Counted from the first letter of the stretch, positions 20,170 to 31,869 are shown. The stretch: 64,000 bases of DNA from Candidula unifasciata (GCA_905116865.2 CAJHNH020000217.1:79501-143500), one strand, 5' to 3'. Notes: generated from the sequence alone by a model not told the origin. A program made the numbers and translations.

Positions 20170-20700
20170 CAGATCAGACATTTTGGGTAGAAATGATCAA
20201 GATCAGCCTCTATTACAGAATAAGGATGTGCGCAAGCAGGACATGAATGATACAGGTATAGAGATGAATTCATGGGACCAGGATGCTATAGATTGTGCTG
20301 GGTGGAATCAGGAAGGGAATTCTGGCAAAACAGAAAATGACCGCAAAAAGGTTATGAGCTGAGCGTTTGAGAAGAAAAATCAGATACGTGTGATGGCAAC
20401 AATGATTCTGAAATCCCATGCATTTATTGTGGGAGAAGTTTAAACATGGAATGATTGTCACACTGACCTTCATGGAATTATTACTTGTCACACTGATCTT
20501 CATGGAATTATTACTTGTCACACTGATCTTCATGGAATTATTACTTGTCACACTGATGTTCATGGAATTATTACTTGTCACACTGATCTTCATGGAATTA
20601 TTACTTGTCACACTGATCTTCATGGAATTATTACTTGTCACACTGATCTTCATGGAATTATTACTTGTCACACTGATCTTCACCAGGGGTTGTGATTCCC
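20170..20700 (+). mobile_element. LINE 3' end with zinc-knuckle (copy 2), interrupted by a minisatellite
   Basis: Homologous to copy 1 at 9345-9860: RKQDMNDTGIEMNSWDQDAIDC, the CIYCGRS knuckle start, and after the array HTDLHQGL and stop. The segment between the two Cys and the two His codons has been expanded by a 30-bp tandem repeat at 20458-20681. Confidence 0.72.
20458..20681. repeat. 30-bp minisatellite, 7-8 copies
   Basis: The unit ACTTGTCACACTGATCTTCA plus TGGAATTATT is almost perfect. Thirty bp keeps frame, giving LLLVTLIFME repeats on + and MKISVTSNNS repeats on -. Neither looks like a real protein. Confidence 0.95.
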
Positions 20701-22200
20701 TACCTCCCTGTTGTACGGTTTAATACTATTGTTTGGAAAGAGGAAATGATACAATTGATTGATAATGAGACATCAAAATATTCAGTGCACAAATTTATAT
20801 TTGAATTGACAAAATCAAGTTTGAACATGAATGGTTTATTCATTGTTGTCGTGAACGTTTTTGAAAATGTCTCTGAATCAATGATCCACATGAATTTACA
20901 TACCATAAGTGCCAGTCTCTTGTACAACGCAGTTTCACAGGTATCTGTTGATAGTGAGCGCCACAACACATTTGGAGATTGCCATTTGCATTTATCTAAA
21001 GGTTTCACAATGTCGCAGATAACAGACAATAGTTTTAAATTTAAGTGTGCCCTAGAACATTTCCATAGTTTATTCTCAGTCTGATTTAATGAATGAGAAA
21101 GTGACTGGAAGAAGCATTTGTGAGTAAAGTTCACCTGAGGAGATAGGGCAGAGGGTGTTGGAAATACACTACAGTCTGCTTCAGTGTAGAGATGGTAGCA
21201 GAGAAATTGATGTTGATATTTCTGTCTTATGTGTCCTTGGACCTTGAGAGCCAGTGTACTCAGCCATCTTCAGAGTGTTATAACACCATGTCAGAGGCAG
21301 CATTCATCCACTCCTTTGGTAAGGCCAGTCAGAGACTTTTCCCTCCCCCACCTAGGACAGTAGGTTGCATTAAGATAATACTTGCAGTTGTCTTAGAAAT
21401 TTTAAAAAAAAACTGTCATTGCTGCCTATTTGTTTGACTAGGGTGGTACAGGAGAGAGAGAGAGAGGTGGTCTTAAGCATAAGGTTTCGGACCATATGGT
21501 TAGTGCAGTTACCATGAACTGTGCAGGTTGGGATGTTTATTTGTTTGCTCCTGACAGAAGAACCTCTTTCACCTTACTGAGATATTGAGCCCGGGTCTTC
21601 CACACAAAAGCCTAGCATTCTTACCATTTAACAGGCCCTATACCCCAAATATAACCGCTCTAGAAGGTTGAACAATGCATCTGGGGTTAGTTCCAGCTGG
21701 ATTTACATCTGGGTTTGCTTGGGTGCCAAACCTTCAGTTAGCAGGCACAGAGGGAGGAAAACAATTAGTTTAAGAGTTTTTGTGCATGAGAGAAAGTTAA
21801 ATAAATAAATAGCAAAGCAGCTGACAAGAGATTTTTTGAGCATATTTTCTGCCCAGAATATTCAGGTTTGTGAGGCAGTGAATAGACTGATAGATTGGCT
21901 AGTTTATGATAAGACAAGCATGTAAAGTTCAGTACTTTACTAACATGCTACAGCTCATCCCTAACACATCTTTAGAAAATTATCTTTGGTTGGCAACTCT
22001 TGTCTACAACTCTGTTATATAGCAGTTGAAATACTCAGTATCAGCTTCAATTGTAATGCTTTGTTTTTTTTTGTAGCATATTGGTGATGGTTTGCATAAT
22101 CATGATGAGAACTATCAAAGATTATCAATTTCTGTTGTGGAAACTATTATGATAGATCTAAAAACATTCTGAAACTGATTTAACGAAGAAGAAAAAAAAC
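20700..22200. other. Intergenic, no gene recognised
   Basis: A 130-codon + ORF at 20692-21084 and its - shadow at 20700-21134 (144 codons) have no recognisable domain. I see no splice or promoter support. A tRNA-like remnant with GAGCCCGGGTCTTCC near 21585-21640 may be a SINE head on the minus strand. Confidence 0.4.
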
Positions 22201-22207
22201 ACTTTCT

Positions 22208-22262
22208 CACACACACACACACACACGCACACACACACGCGCGCGCGCGCGCACGCACACGC
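22208..22262. repeat. (CA)n-(CG)n alternating tract
   Basis: CA repeats interrupted by a CGCGCGCGCGCGCG core. This alternating purine-pyrimidine tract can favour Z-DNA. Confidence 0.9.
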
Positions 22263-22264
22263 AG

Positions 22265-23095
22265 AAAAAAAAGAAAATGAAAAGAGCTTCAGATTTATTT
22301 TAATCTTGTTTCCATGCCCAAGTTTTAAATAATTGTCCTTAAATATGAAATGTGATGCAGTTTTAAATTGACATTTGGTGTGTTGATCTTTAAATTGTTT
22401 TGTCTCTTTTATTGTAGCAGTCTTGTTTTGCACCAGGTTCATTTTATAAAGACCACACTGAAGTTGGGCACAGTTGACATATGTCACATTTATTGTAGTA
22501 TAATACCCGTAATATGATACATATTTATTAGCTTTTAATTATATATTTTTAATTAACTGTACAGTTCTTATTCACATTTATTCACATGTTTCCATGATTG
22601 ACAGAATTTTAAATTTAAAATACTTTATGTAATAGAAGTTTTTTAAAGAGAAAGTTTTCTCCACCTGCTCTTAAAAACTGAATTTCTGGCCATGCTTTTA
22701 CTGTTTCCCTGTATATTAAAGGAAAGCACGTTAAGTCTCCAGTCACCATTTTTTTTCTTTTCTTAAGGTTGCTTTATCGTCCATGTGTTTTTAAAAAAAA
22801 TTTTTATGTATTGAATATGTTGAAATGAACACAGCAGTGTTAAGTTCTTAGTCTTCTTCTGCTTTTATCCATAAAAGGTTTGTTGGCATACTGGGTTGTG
22901 GTTTACAGCTAGACTGTGACATTTGCATCTTTCAGACTAACATATCCGATTTAAGGAAATCCCTAATTAGTCACATAATGCTTGTTAGGGGTAGGGTGTC
23001 TTTTTTGTTGTTGTTGCCAGAACCCACACAGGGAAGTTATTGGTGTAAATCGTACCAATTAGTTGCTTCTCTGTGAATTATAGTGTTCTTTCAGA
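22265..23095. other. Intergenic; segment 22880-23035 recurs at 57455-57560
   Basis: GTGGTTTACAGCTAGACTG and the following TAATTAGTCAC block occur in both places, so an unclassified dispersed repeat is present. No gene is recognised. Confidence 0.45.
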
Positions 23096-23985
23096 GATGT
23101 AGAGTGAGGTATTGACCGTTTCCTGTAGAGTGAGGTATTGACCGTTTCCTGTAGAGTGAGGTATTGACCGTTTCCTGTAGAGTGAGGTATTGACCGTTTC
23201 CTGTAGAGTGAGGTATTGACCGTTTCCTGTAGAGTGAGGTATTGACCGTTTCCTGTAGAGTGAGGTATTGACCGTTTCCTGTAGAGTGAGGTATTGACCG
23301 TTTCCTGTAGAGTGAGGTATTGACCGTTTCCTGTAGAGTGAGGTATTGACCGTTTCCTGTAGAGTGAGGTATTGACCGTTTCCTGTAGAGTGAGGTATTG
23401 ACCGTTTCCTGTAGAGTGAGGTATTGACCGTTTCCTGTAGAGTGAGGTATTGACCGTTTCCTGTAGAGTGAGGTATTGACCGTTTCCTGTAGAGTGAGGT
23501 ATTGACCGTTTCCTGTAGAGTGAGGTATTGACCGTTTCCTGTAGAGTGAGGTATTGACCGTTTCCTGTAGAGTGAGGTATTGACCGTTTCCTGTAGAGTG
23601 AGGTATTGACCGTTTCCTGTAGAGTGAGGTATTGACCGTTTCCTGTAGAGTGAGGTATTGACCGTTTCCTGTAGAGTGAGGTATTGACCGTTTCCTGTAG
23701 AGTGAGGTATTGACCGTTTCCTGTAGAGTGAGGTATTGACCGTTTCCTGTAGAGTGAGGTATTGACCGTTTCCTGTAGAGTGAGGTATTGACCGTTTCCT
23801 GTAGAGTGAGGTATTGACCGTTTCCTGTAGAGTGAGGTATTGACCGTTTCCTGTAGAGTGGGTAATTAAACTGTTTCCTGTAGAGTGGGGTAATGACTAA
23901 GTTACCTGTGGAGTGGAATAATGACCCTGTTTCCTGCAGAATGGGATAACGATCCTGTAGAATGGGGTTATGACCATGTTTCCTC
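23096..23985. repeat. 26-bp minisatellite, about 29 near-identical copies plus decayed end
   Basis: The unit TAGAGTGAGGTATTGACCGT plus TTCCTG is repeated without visible change to about 23860. Degenerate units continue to about 23985 (for example TAGAGTGGGGTAATGAC). The 349-codon minus ORF (23091-24140) cycles SLYRKRSIPHSTGNGQYLTL through three phases and is a shadow of the repeat. Confidence 0.97.
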
Positions 23986-23989
23986 GCTA

Positions 23990-24885
23990 TGTGGCATTGT
24001 GGGGATATGCTGCCAGCCACATATATACCTATACATGTACACATAGTGAGTGATGTGGTTAGTATTACCCCAGCCATCATAACCTCCCAGGCAATTATGG
24101 TATCCATTGTTTCAGACTGTGTTGACCCCACAGCCAACAAATCTTTTGCCTCAAGGGGGGACCACCAGGCTAGTAGACTGATGTGTAAGCAGCAGGGGCA
24201 CAGTGATAACCTTCTTGAGGTTCCTCTTGCTGTTTATCTTTGATGTCAGCTGCATTTTACACTGATTTGTTTTGAGTTTACTTTTTTTATTATAACATAT
24301 TTATATATTCGGCTGTCATTTTTCTGGTGTTTGTATTTTTCTGATCCTCATGTTTAAGGTTCACACAGCAGTACTGATTTAACATATGTTAGCATTATTG
24401 ATGGTTTAGAAATGGTCCTAATGAATTTTTTTTTCCTACAGCTTTCCAGACACTGTGAATCTTTCCTGTGTTATATTCACATCTATTATATTCCTCTGTT
24501 CCACAGACTATACATGTATAGCTGCCAAGAATATGTAGTTTCACACCTTGTGGGGATGTTTCATGGAGTAAAGCTGATTGTCCGTTGCCTTCTTTATTAC
24601 TCATGTCAACTGTTTTGTTTTCCTGTAAATTTTCAGTCCTTGTTATTACTTGTTTATTTTTTTTATTTGCATTATTCTTTGTGTCTTTTATCTCATCTTC
24701 GAGGCATTTGCAAAGCAGCATCAGCCTTTGAAAGCCTCATACCAGAAGAAAGTGGTCCACCTTCATTTCAAAATTAAATGAGAAGGAGTAGATTTGAATA
24801 TTTCCTGATGACACGAAGGTCAAAGAATAAGAAACTAAAAGAATATCAGAAATCAAAGGGAGATTACCTTTTCTTTAAAAAAAAA
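23990..24885. other. Intergenic, SINE-B-like debris at 24045-24110
   Basis: The segment AGTGATGTGGTTAGTATTAC with GCC near 24047 resembles the SINE-B middle on the minus strand. ORFs at 24395-24777 on both strands have no recognisable domain. Confidence 0.35.
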
Positions 24886-24887
24886 GG

Positions 24888-25110
24888 TTAGTTGATTATA
24901 ACTTTGGAGAACCAAACCCAGAATTTTTTGGCTGTTTGGTTTCATTATGCAATTTGATGTCCATTAGTTTGCCATTGCTTTCTGAATGCTTGACTCTACC
25001 ACTGTTGACATCAGTGCAAAGCAGTCTGCTGCGAAATAGTTCTTGGCTAAAATTGAACTGAGTACATTGAAATTACCTAGCGTGTTTGCAATGCCCAGGC
25101 CGTTAGCATC
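24888..25110 (-). repeat. SINE-A copy, old
   Basis: The minus-strand match runs from the AGGTTAGTTG tail through GAACCAAACCC, GTTTGCCATTGCTTTCTG and TACCACTGTTGACATC to a decayed head. Confidence 0.65.
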
Positions 25111-25144
25111 AAATGAGTCCTTTACCTACTTCTGTTTTTACTTG

Positions 25145-25325
25145 AGCCAGGAAGCTAGTGGCGAATACCATACATTGTGGGTTCCCTGATTGGCCCAGCC
25201 TAAGATGGGTTCCAGGAAATGTCTTGAAAAATAAATATGGCTGCATGATGTTGAAGACATCACGCATCGAGTGCCAGTGGGCTTATAAGAAAGAATATGG
25301 GTCAATCTCTATACACCTGACATGC
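25145..25325 (+). repeat. SINE-B copy, partial
   Basis: Contains GGCCCAGCCTAAGATGGGTTCCAGG, ATGGCTGCATGATGTTGAAGACAT, GAGTGCCAGTGGGCTTATAAG and TATGGGTC, the SINE-B body without a clear head. Confidence 0.6.
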
Positions 25326-26665
25326 TAATATCAAGAAAAGGGTTGTTTACTTAATGACGGAACTCTAAGCGGAAGATAAATTGTGTTAAGCAAATATGAT
25401 TGATTTCTATTACTTTAAAAATATTGCGTTTAATTTTTTTCTATTTTCATATGTATCAATTAATTTTGCAGAAATTAGCCATTTGTTTTTTGTTTATTTT
25501 TTGTTGTTGTTTAGTGCTTCCTTAGTTGCAATAATTATTTGTTAGAGCTTTGGTGCACAATTTTTATGTATAATTTGAGATTTCTGTTAGAAATGGGTTA
25601 TAGAAACATTTATTACACAGAAATTCCAGAAATCAAGATATATGTATTGTTTTGAGATTGGCTCACTTTCAGAGGGCTGTTTAAATCTACTGAATTTGAC
25701 AGACAATACATTTATCATTTGAAATAAATTGCTAAACACAAACTGAATAGCAAACTGAACAAAAGAGAAAAGGAAAAACATTTGGTTGTGTCTGTGCAAC
25801 GAGCACAGTCGCCAGACAGGCACTGAAATGAAAAACAAATGAACTGAGAAAATTGTGGCATCCAAGAGAAATTCTACATTAGCATAAATGAGAGAGGCGA
25901 AAGGTGCGGGAAGGGATTCCATCCATGATATTTCAAAAGGATTACACACGATCGATAGAACGAAATAAAATATATGTGACAGATAATGGCACATCAGGAT
26001 AACGATGTTTCTGTGCATGTTTAGTCATTTCCTTCTTGCTGAGCTTCATTGTCATAGTTTGTGAGTATTTAATTAATTTCTTCATATCATCTCAACTGTA
26101 GTTGACCTAGTTTTCAAGAATTATGACTTTGTGGCTACCTTTATGACATTTGTCTGGCGAAAATGTCTGATCGCTGGCTGACCACTGATGCTCTGAAAAA
26201 TTATTTGTTTATGGCTTTATTTGCTGATACAAATTCCCCATTTTTGGACTGGGTATTGAAAGGTTTTGTCGCCCAACTACTAAGTTGAGTGCTCAGTGTC
26301 ATGTGGAATATTTGTTTTCTTTTGAGCTTGCAACATAACTGAAATGGCGGGTGGCCTGTGACATTTAGAATGGCTTGTACTTTTACAGGTTCAATGCAAG
26401 CTTTCATGATTACCCATTTGTGCCAGTAGTGAACTGCAGTTATGGAGTCAAACCATCAGTGTTGGCACATCTGATAGCTGCCTTGTGCGTTTTTACTTTG
26501 CCTGTGCAAGCTTCAAGATTTTGCTGAGAATGACAAGTTTTTCACTAGTTTTCAAATCAGACAGTGAAGAATATTTTGTGTGATTTCCACTGGCACAGAA
26601 ACAGAGCAGTTTTGGGGAACAGAGATGTTGGAGTCTTGACTAACGACTTTATACCTTTTGAAGAT
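25326..26665. other. Intergenic, no gene recognised
   Basis: AT-rich. The minus ORF at 25587-26018 (143 codons, hydrophobic) has no motif I recognise and lacks supporting signals. Confidence 0.4.
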
Positions 26666-26669
26666 TATT

Positions 26670-26925
26670 GACAGGTGCCGTGGTAGCACGGTGGCTAGAC
26701 GATTGCCTGCTAATCTGAAAGTCTTGGTTAGACATCCACATCAAGCTGATTGATTCTATTAAAAAGTAATCTTGGTTTCCAGGTCAGCCCAGCCTAAAAT
26801 GGTACCAGGATATATCCACAGAAATAAAGGCTGCTGGCCATGTCATCCAATGAGTGCCGATTGGTCTATGAAAATATAGGTCTGTAACCATAAGCCTGGA
26901 TGCCATTGTGCAACAGCAACAAAAA
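26670..26925 (+). repeat. SINE-B copy
   Basis: The head has GGTGCCGTGGTAGCACGGTGGCTAGACG (A box). The B box is decayed. The body has CAGCCCAGCCTAAAATGGTACCAGG, GCCGATTGGTCTATGAAAATATAGG and GTAACC. Confidence 0.75.
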
Positions 26926-27233
26926 AGTCTTCTCCTTGCTTTAATTTTGATAAACGCAGATATCACTGTCAACACTGTTCCCTTCTTTTTCTCTCTATTT
27001 TGCTGCTGACCTGTGTCTCTGTTTTCTTACATATCTGTCTTGGTTTCACACTGTATCTTCTGTCTCTGTGTCTCTGTCACTCTCTTTTTAACTTTCTGCA
27101 TCAGTCTTCACTTAACCCTTTCTGTCTGCACATCTCTCTCACTGCTTCACTTAATTTGTTTATCATTTTTCCCCTCCAGTGAGTCTGTCATAGTCTGTTT
27201 CTTCCCCATATTCATGGTCTCTCTCTCTTCTTA

Positions 27234-27235
<2 letters not shown>

Positions 27236-27323
<88 letters not shown>
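27236..27323. repeat. (CT)n microsatellite
   Basis: About 44 CT units within a wider CT-rich stretch (26990-27510). The Ser/Leu-rich ORF and the Arg/Glu-rich antisense ORF are shadows. Confidence 0.95.
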
Positions 27324-27331
<8 letters not shown>

Positions 27332-27509
27332 CTTCTCCCCCTAACACACTTACTCTTTCTCTCTCCCTTCCTACATCTCTGATTATCTCTGATATCTCTC
27401 TTTCTCTGTGTGCATGTGTATTTTCTGTTCATCTATTTGTGTTTCTCCTTCTGTTGTATAACACTTTTCATGTATCTCTCTGTATTCCTAACCCTGTCTG
27501 TTCATCTCT

Positions 27510-28055
27510 TACAGCATGTATGTATATGCAGGTAATGTTGCTTTGAATTGCCAGTTATTTACACTTCATATGCTTTATGCACAGACACATATACAGCATA
27601 GATTTTTTAACTTATATATTCACCAAATATCAAACACACACCTCTATTAAGTAAGATTCGATAAATTATAAATAAAAACCAGTAATTAAAATACTTTGAT
27701 CTTGAGATGTTTCATAATCTTGTATGCAGAAGCAGCTTTGTTTTGCACTATGAAAGTTCAGAAAGATCTCATTAGCATTTGGGCACAGATGAAAGCTATC
27801 ACAAAACACCCAGTTGTACTTTTATTAATTACTTTAGTATGTATTACTTGTTTATATGTATTATTGACACGTATATCTCATTCACCATGTAGTCATTATT
27901 TTGAAAATTGTTTAAATCAACAATTATTATTTTAGTAACATATTACCAGACTTACAGCTACAGGTAACAGGTAGTAGTAATTCTCCAGTACAAAACATTT
28001 GGAATGTTTAAGCCTAACCAGTTAGTCAATGAAAAGTAAAGATCTCCATTTTTTA
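27510..28055. other. Intergenic, no gene recognised
   Basis: AT-rich. An ORF at 27696-27935 contains a hydrophobic segment but shows no homology that I recognise. Confidence 0.35.
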
Positions 28056-28059
28056 CATC

Positions 28060-28325
28060 CTCATCAATTCTCTTTATGCCTAGTGACAAATGAGGCTTCA
28101 GAGAGGAATTTCCATGCCTTCCAATCCTGTGCAATCTTCAGTGCAGTTTTCCATGTCAAAGATGCCGCATTCAGGTCACTTTCCATCATTCATCTCCATG
28201 TTGTTTTTGGCGCCACTTTTTTTCTTCCCCTCTGGTATCCATGTGAGAGCTGTTTTGGCAGGTATATCAGGATTCATTCTCGTAATGTAGCCAAGCCATT
28301 TCCATCTTCTCTTGGTTATCATACT
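28060..28325 (-). mobile_element. LINE 3' end fragment
   Basis: The minus strand encodes RRWKWLGYITRMNPDIPAKT, then ALTWIPEGKKKSGAKNNMEM, the WxGHxxRM...TWxPxGKRKRGRPKxTWRR pattern of non-LTR RT C-termini. It is short and broken. Confidence 0.72.
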
Positions 28326-28540
28326 GTCTAGAGTTTCTTGGTTTGTGACTTGAAGTAGTTTAGTGTTTGAGATCCATTTTATTCATTTTATATATTAGGT
28401 GTATTATTTTTAAACAGTGTTTTCTTGTAGCTAAGATTTGTGGGGCCCTATTATTTTTTAAGGGCTGCCACTTACTCTATAGTTTTTAATAGTCATTCTG
28501 AAAAACTGATTGTTTTTAAAAAAAAAGGTAAAGCGTAGAG

Positions 28541-29260
28541 CTGCGGTTCTTTAAATAGGTGCAGCAGCACTCAGGGGTGCAGCGAGCATATGTCAGAGGT
28601 GCCGCAGCAATAATAAAGAATTTTTTTTAATCTGCTTGAGATTAACGAAGACAGCAGTTTAAAATAGAAATACCATGAAGAAAGCCAAGAAGAGTTATGG
28701 ATGCAGGTGTATTTAAAAAACAGATACAGGAGCAACCTTCAACTGATCTGAGGGCACAATTAACTAAACTTCCCATAAACATAAAGGAAATAATTACAAA
28801 TTCATCGAAAAAGTTTCATTCATCGCATTAAAGACAACTGAACATTCTTCTTTTTCTTCACGTTCACCAGCTGTAAACTCTGGGGGAAAGTTCTAGTTGT
28901 TCATCCACTTCTGGACTGCAGTCCTGTTCCAGAACCTGAGTGTTGCGTGTGCATCCGTTTTAAAGATCTGACTCATTTGTATGCAGACCTCTGGTTCCTT
29001 GCCTCTCAGGTAGATGCACTCCGATTTTGAAAGAAGTTTCCAGTTAGTCGACTCTTACGACTTTCTTTTGGGTAGGCAGTGGGTCTGTTTTTGTTTTCCC
29101 TATAAAAGCACCTTGGAACCCACACAGAGATAATTGAACATTAAATGTGCACTGTTTTTCTTCTCTTTACAAATATTCAAACCCCTTTAAGGGTCAGTGT
29201 AGCACTAAAAATGTTTTGCCCGAAAAGGGCGCCGCTGCGAAAACAGTTTGAGAAACTCTG
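28541..29260. mobile_element. hAT-like element, 720 bp, with 8-bp TSD and a SINE-C inside
   Basis: The left end is CTGCGGTTCTTTAAAT. The right end reads, on the complement, CAGAGTTTCTCAAACT. The flanks GCGTAGAG (28533-28540) and ACGTAGAG (29261-29268) match at 7 of 8 positions. The interior has GGTGCAGCGAGCAT and GGCGCCGCTGCG blocks near the two ends. A SINE-C copy occupies about 28846-29123, so the element predates that insertion. No intact transposase is present. Confidence 0.72.
28846..29123 (-). repeat. SINE-C copy inside the hAT-like element
   Basis: Starts with the TTCTTTTTCTTC tail, then ACCAGCTGTAAACTC, GTTCTAGTTGTTCATCCAC, CAGTCCTGTTCCAGAACC, CTCTCAGGTAGATGCACTCCG and ends at GGAACCCACACAG. 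Confidence 0.82.
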
Positions 29261-29271
29261 ACGTAGAGGTC

Positions 29272-29466
29272 CCTTTACCTGCCAGTAGTGCTTCGGGCAT
29301 TTGAGGCCAGACTCATATTTTTACAGACCAGTCTGCTGTGGGTGATGTGGAGTTTACCTGGCACCCATTTGAGGCTGGGTCAACCTGGGAGCCAAGGTCA
29401 TTTTTGAAGGAGAAAAAAAAAAGACATCCAGCTTCATGGGAATTTGAATCCGGGACCTTCGAATGA
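29272..29466 (-). repeat. SINE-B copy, partial
   Basis: Contains CCCTTTACC, GGGCATTTGAGGCCAGACTC, TTTTTACAGACCAGTC, GGCTGGGTCAACCTGGGAGCC and ends near GAATCCGGGACCTTCG, a tRNA B-box remnant on the minus strand. Confidence 0.7.
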
Positions 29467-30360
29467 CTTACGATTTATAAATATTTGAATTGTAAAAGAG
29501 ACTGCATTCTAAAATTGAAGTTTTTTTGTGTTTTTTGGGGTTTTTATTTTTTTTATTTTGACAAATGATATCATTGACATCTTAAGTTTTTTCCACTAAC
29601 CACTAAAATAAAAAAAGACTGAAATAAACATTTTGCTATACACAGAATAGGCTCAGAAATGTTATAATCAGATATGTCTTTTATGTGAGTCAGCCTATTA
29701 TGTTACTGGTGGAAAGAATGTTACAAACACTATATATTCATTACCTGAGGTCAGTAGAAGTGTGTTCCTAGTTAGCTACATAGACAAGTGTGGTGTGGTG
29801 ATGATAGTGATGAGAAGATCTTATAGAATTAACACTTTATTTTACATTGCTTGTAGTAGAGTTAAGACATGCATGACAGCTTACATTATGACAATAAAAA
29901 CAATACATTTTGATAGTTTTATAACTGCTTCCAAAATGCTTTTGTGTTATGAGTTATTCATATTAGATATTATTGTTTGTTTCAATACCTTTATGTCTTG
30001 TTTTGTTTCACACCAGATATCAAAGAGGTATTTATCCACTCTAGATAAATATAGTCAAAACAGAGTAAGAGGCATACCATGTAAAAAATGGAATGACAGC
30101 CTTAAAGAAATTAAGACCAAGATACGAATCTTTAGAAAGAAGACACATCCCGTCTTTCTTCTTACATCTCTCCTAACCACAGGGCTAAAGTGATGGGAGG
30201 AAGAGAAGATGAAGTTGTATCCACTAAGACATTCTCACCTGTACTCATGACTTTCAAATACATAAGTGCACCATGAAGAAGATTGGAAACTTACTATGTA
30301 ATACCCAAACACAGCACATTTCCACTGCAGCTAACTTTCACTGTAAAGTAAATAAAGATC
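29466..30360. other. Intergenic, no gene recognised
   Basis: AT-rich. A 143-codon ORF at 29762-30193 has no recognisable domain. Confidence 0.35.
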
Positions 30361-30361
30361 C

Positions 30362-30612
30362 CTTTTCACGCCTTTAGAAGCATCAGGCATATGGGAAGAG
30401 CACCCATATTTTTACAGACCAATCGGCATCGTGGGTAATGTGGTCAGCATTACGCCGGCCGTCTTTACTTTCCCAGGACATACATTCTGTTACCCATTTT
30501 TAGGCTGGGTCGACCTGTGACGCCCCATACCATGATAAAAATCCACACAGCCAGTAGTGGTAGGTTAGAATTATGAGTCGGACTAACAACGCCTAAGCCA
30601 CGGACGCCGCTA
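30362..30612 (-). repeat. SINE-B copy
   Basis: From CCCTTTTCACGCCTTTAG through GGCATATGGGAAGAGCACCC, TTTTTACAGACCAATCGGCA and GTCAGCATTACGCCGGCCG to a minus-strand head near GGCGTCCGTGGCTTAGGCG (30590-30610). Confidence 0.78.
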
Positions 30613-31017
30613 ACTTTCATTGTGGAAAATCTTAACATTTTACAATTATTTTCAGCTGCTAAATGCACAAAAGGTTATTAAAATTAGTGTATACAAGTGT
30701 AATATCGAAGTAAAAAAAATTCATTTTTCTTTATTTCTTCTTTTGTTAGTGTGTGTCGTTTAACAAATGATAGATAGCCGAGCTAGGGTGTGCTTGATAT
30801 GCCGTAATATTATGAAGTCTTGAGCCGTTAGTGACTCCTTCAGTCCATGTTTTTATAGGTCTCCCTCTCTCTCTCAATGTCTCTAGTTAATGTTTTCATA
30901 GAATTTTCACATAATTAGAAAGACATCAAAATCAAAACTGAATGAAATGATCAAAACAAGATGTCAAAAGACACAAACAAGAGACTAAAAGGTGTCTAAG
31001 GACAAACATAAGTCAAG

Positions 31018-31242
31018 GTAGAGGACCCTTTTCCCCACCTTTGCGCATATTGGGTATATAGGGCTAGACCTATATTTTGTAGACCAAACTGCACTGGGTG
31101 GGTCATGTGGTCAGCATCACGCCGGCCACCATTACTTCCCAGGACTACCTGGTACCCACTCAAGGCTGGGTCTATCAAGACCCAAACCCACAACCTTCGG
31201 ATCCACAAGTGAGCCTCTAGCCCCTAGACCATGGCGGCTCCC
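31018..31242 (-). repeat. SINE-B copy
   Basis: Near-complete minus-strand element: the end GGTAGAGGACCCTTTTCC, then GGGCTAGACCTATATTTTGT, GTCAGCATCACGCCGGCC and the GGCTGGGTC block. The head reads on the minus strand GCCATGGTCTAGGGGCTAG. A run of CAAACA on both sides may be a decayed target duplication. Confidence 0.82.
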
Positions 31243-31539
31243 AAAGGGCAAACAAAGAAAAAATATTTCACAGGGCAAAAATCAAAACAAGATGCCTAAA
31301 AAAAACAATTCATACAAAATATTAAAAGGTAAAAAATCTGAGACATTCCAACTATCATCACAGCTTTAAGATGGTAACTTACATCTTGTGTAGATGAGAT
31401 GTAACATGTTAGGTTTTCAAATATTCTAGGCAATGGCTTCTGGGAATGGGTAGTCAGTTCCCTTTCTTGTCGCTTTTTAACAGACTTCTGCCATTTTCAT
31501 TTAGCCAATATAGCAACAATAGTAAAAGGAACAAGTGAA

Positions 31540-31742
31540 GGGCCCTTTTCCGCACCTTTTGGTGTTTTGGGCACATAGGGCTAGACCTATTATTTATAGT
31601 CCAATCGACACTAGGGAGGTGATTTGGTCAGCATCATGCCAGACGCCTTTACTTCCTAGGACTTTATCTGGTACCTCTTTAAGGCTGGGTCGACATGGAA
31701 GCCAAGGCCATTTTTGAAGGACAAATCAACATCATGGCACAC
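31540..31742 (-). repeat. SINE-B copy, partial
   Basis: Has GGCCCTTTTCCGCACC, GGGCACATAGGGCTAGACC, GTCAGCATCATGCCAGACG, GGCTGGGTCGACATGGAAGCC. The tRNA head is missing. Confidence 0.78.
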
Positions 31743-31869
31743 GGGTAGTCACCCATAAGTGCTCCGTTCTTCTTTTAACTCAAGTTTGAGTCAGAAGAAG
31801 CTCAGCACAGTGCACAGGCTCTGTAGCACCGGCGAGGGTCCTGAAATAGTTTGGGTAGAATTTTAACTC

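Noticed and set aside
20270..20683. 137-codon - ORF with MKISVTSNNS repeats
   Set aside because: 30-bp in-frame minisatellite inside a LINE tail.
20692..21134. Overlapping ORFs on opposite strands, 130 and 144 codons
   Set aside because: No recognisable domain or splice or promoter evidence; AT-rich sequence without a usable coding signal by eye.
23091..24140. 349-codon - ORF with a recurring peptide
   Set aside because: Shadow of the uniform 26-bp minisatellite; no start context, no homology.
25587..26018. Hydrophobic 143-codon - ORF as a membrane protein
   Set aside because: No start context, no homologous motif, and AT-rich DNA gives hydrophobic translations by chance.
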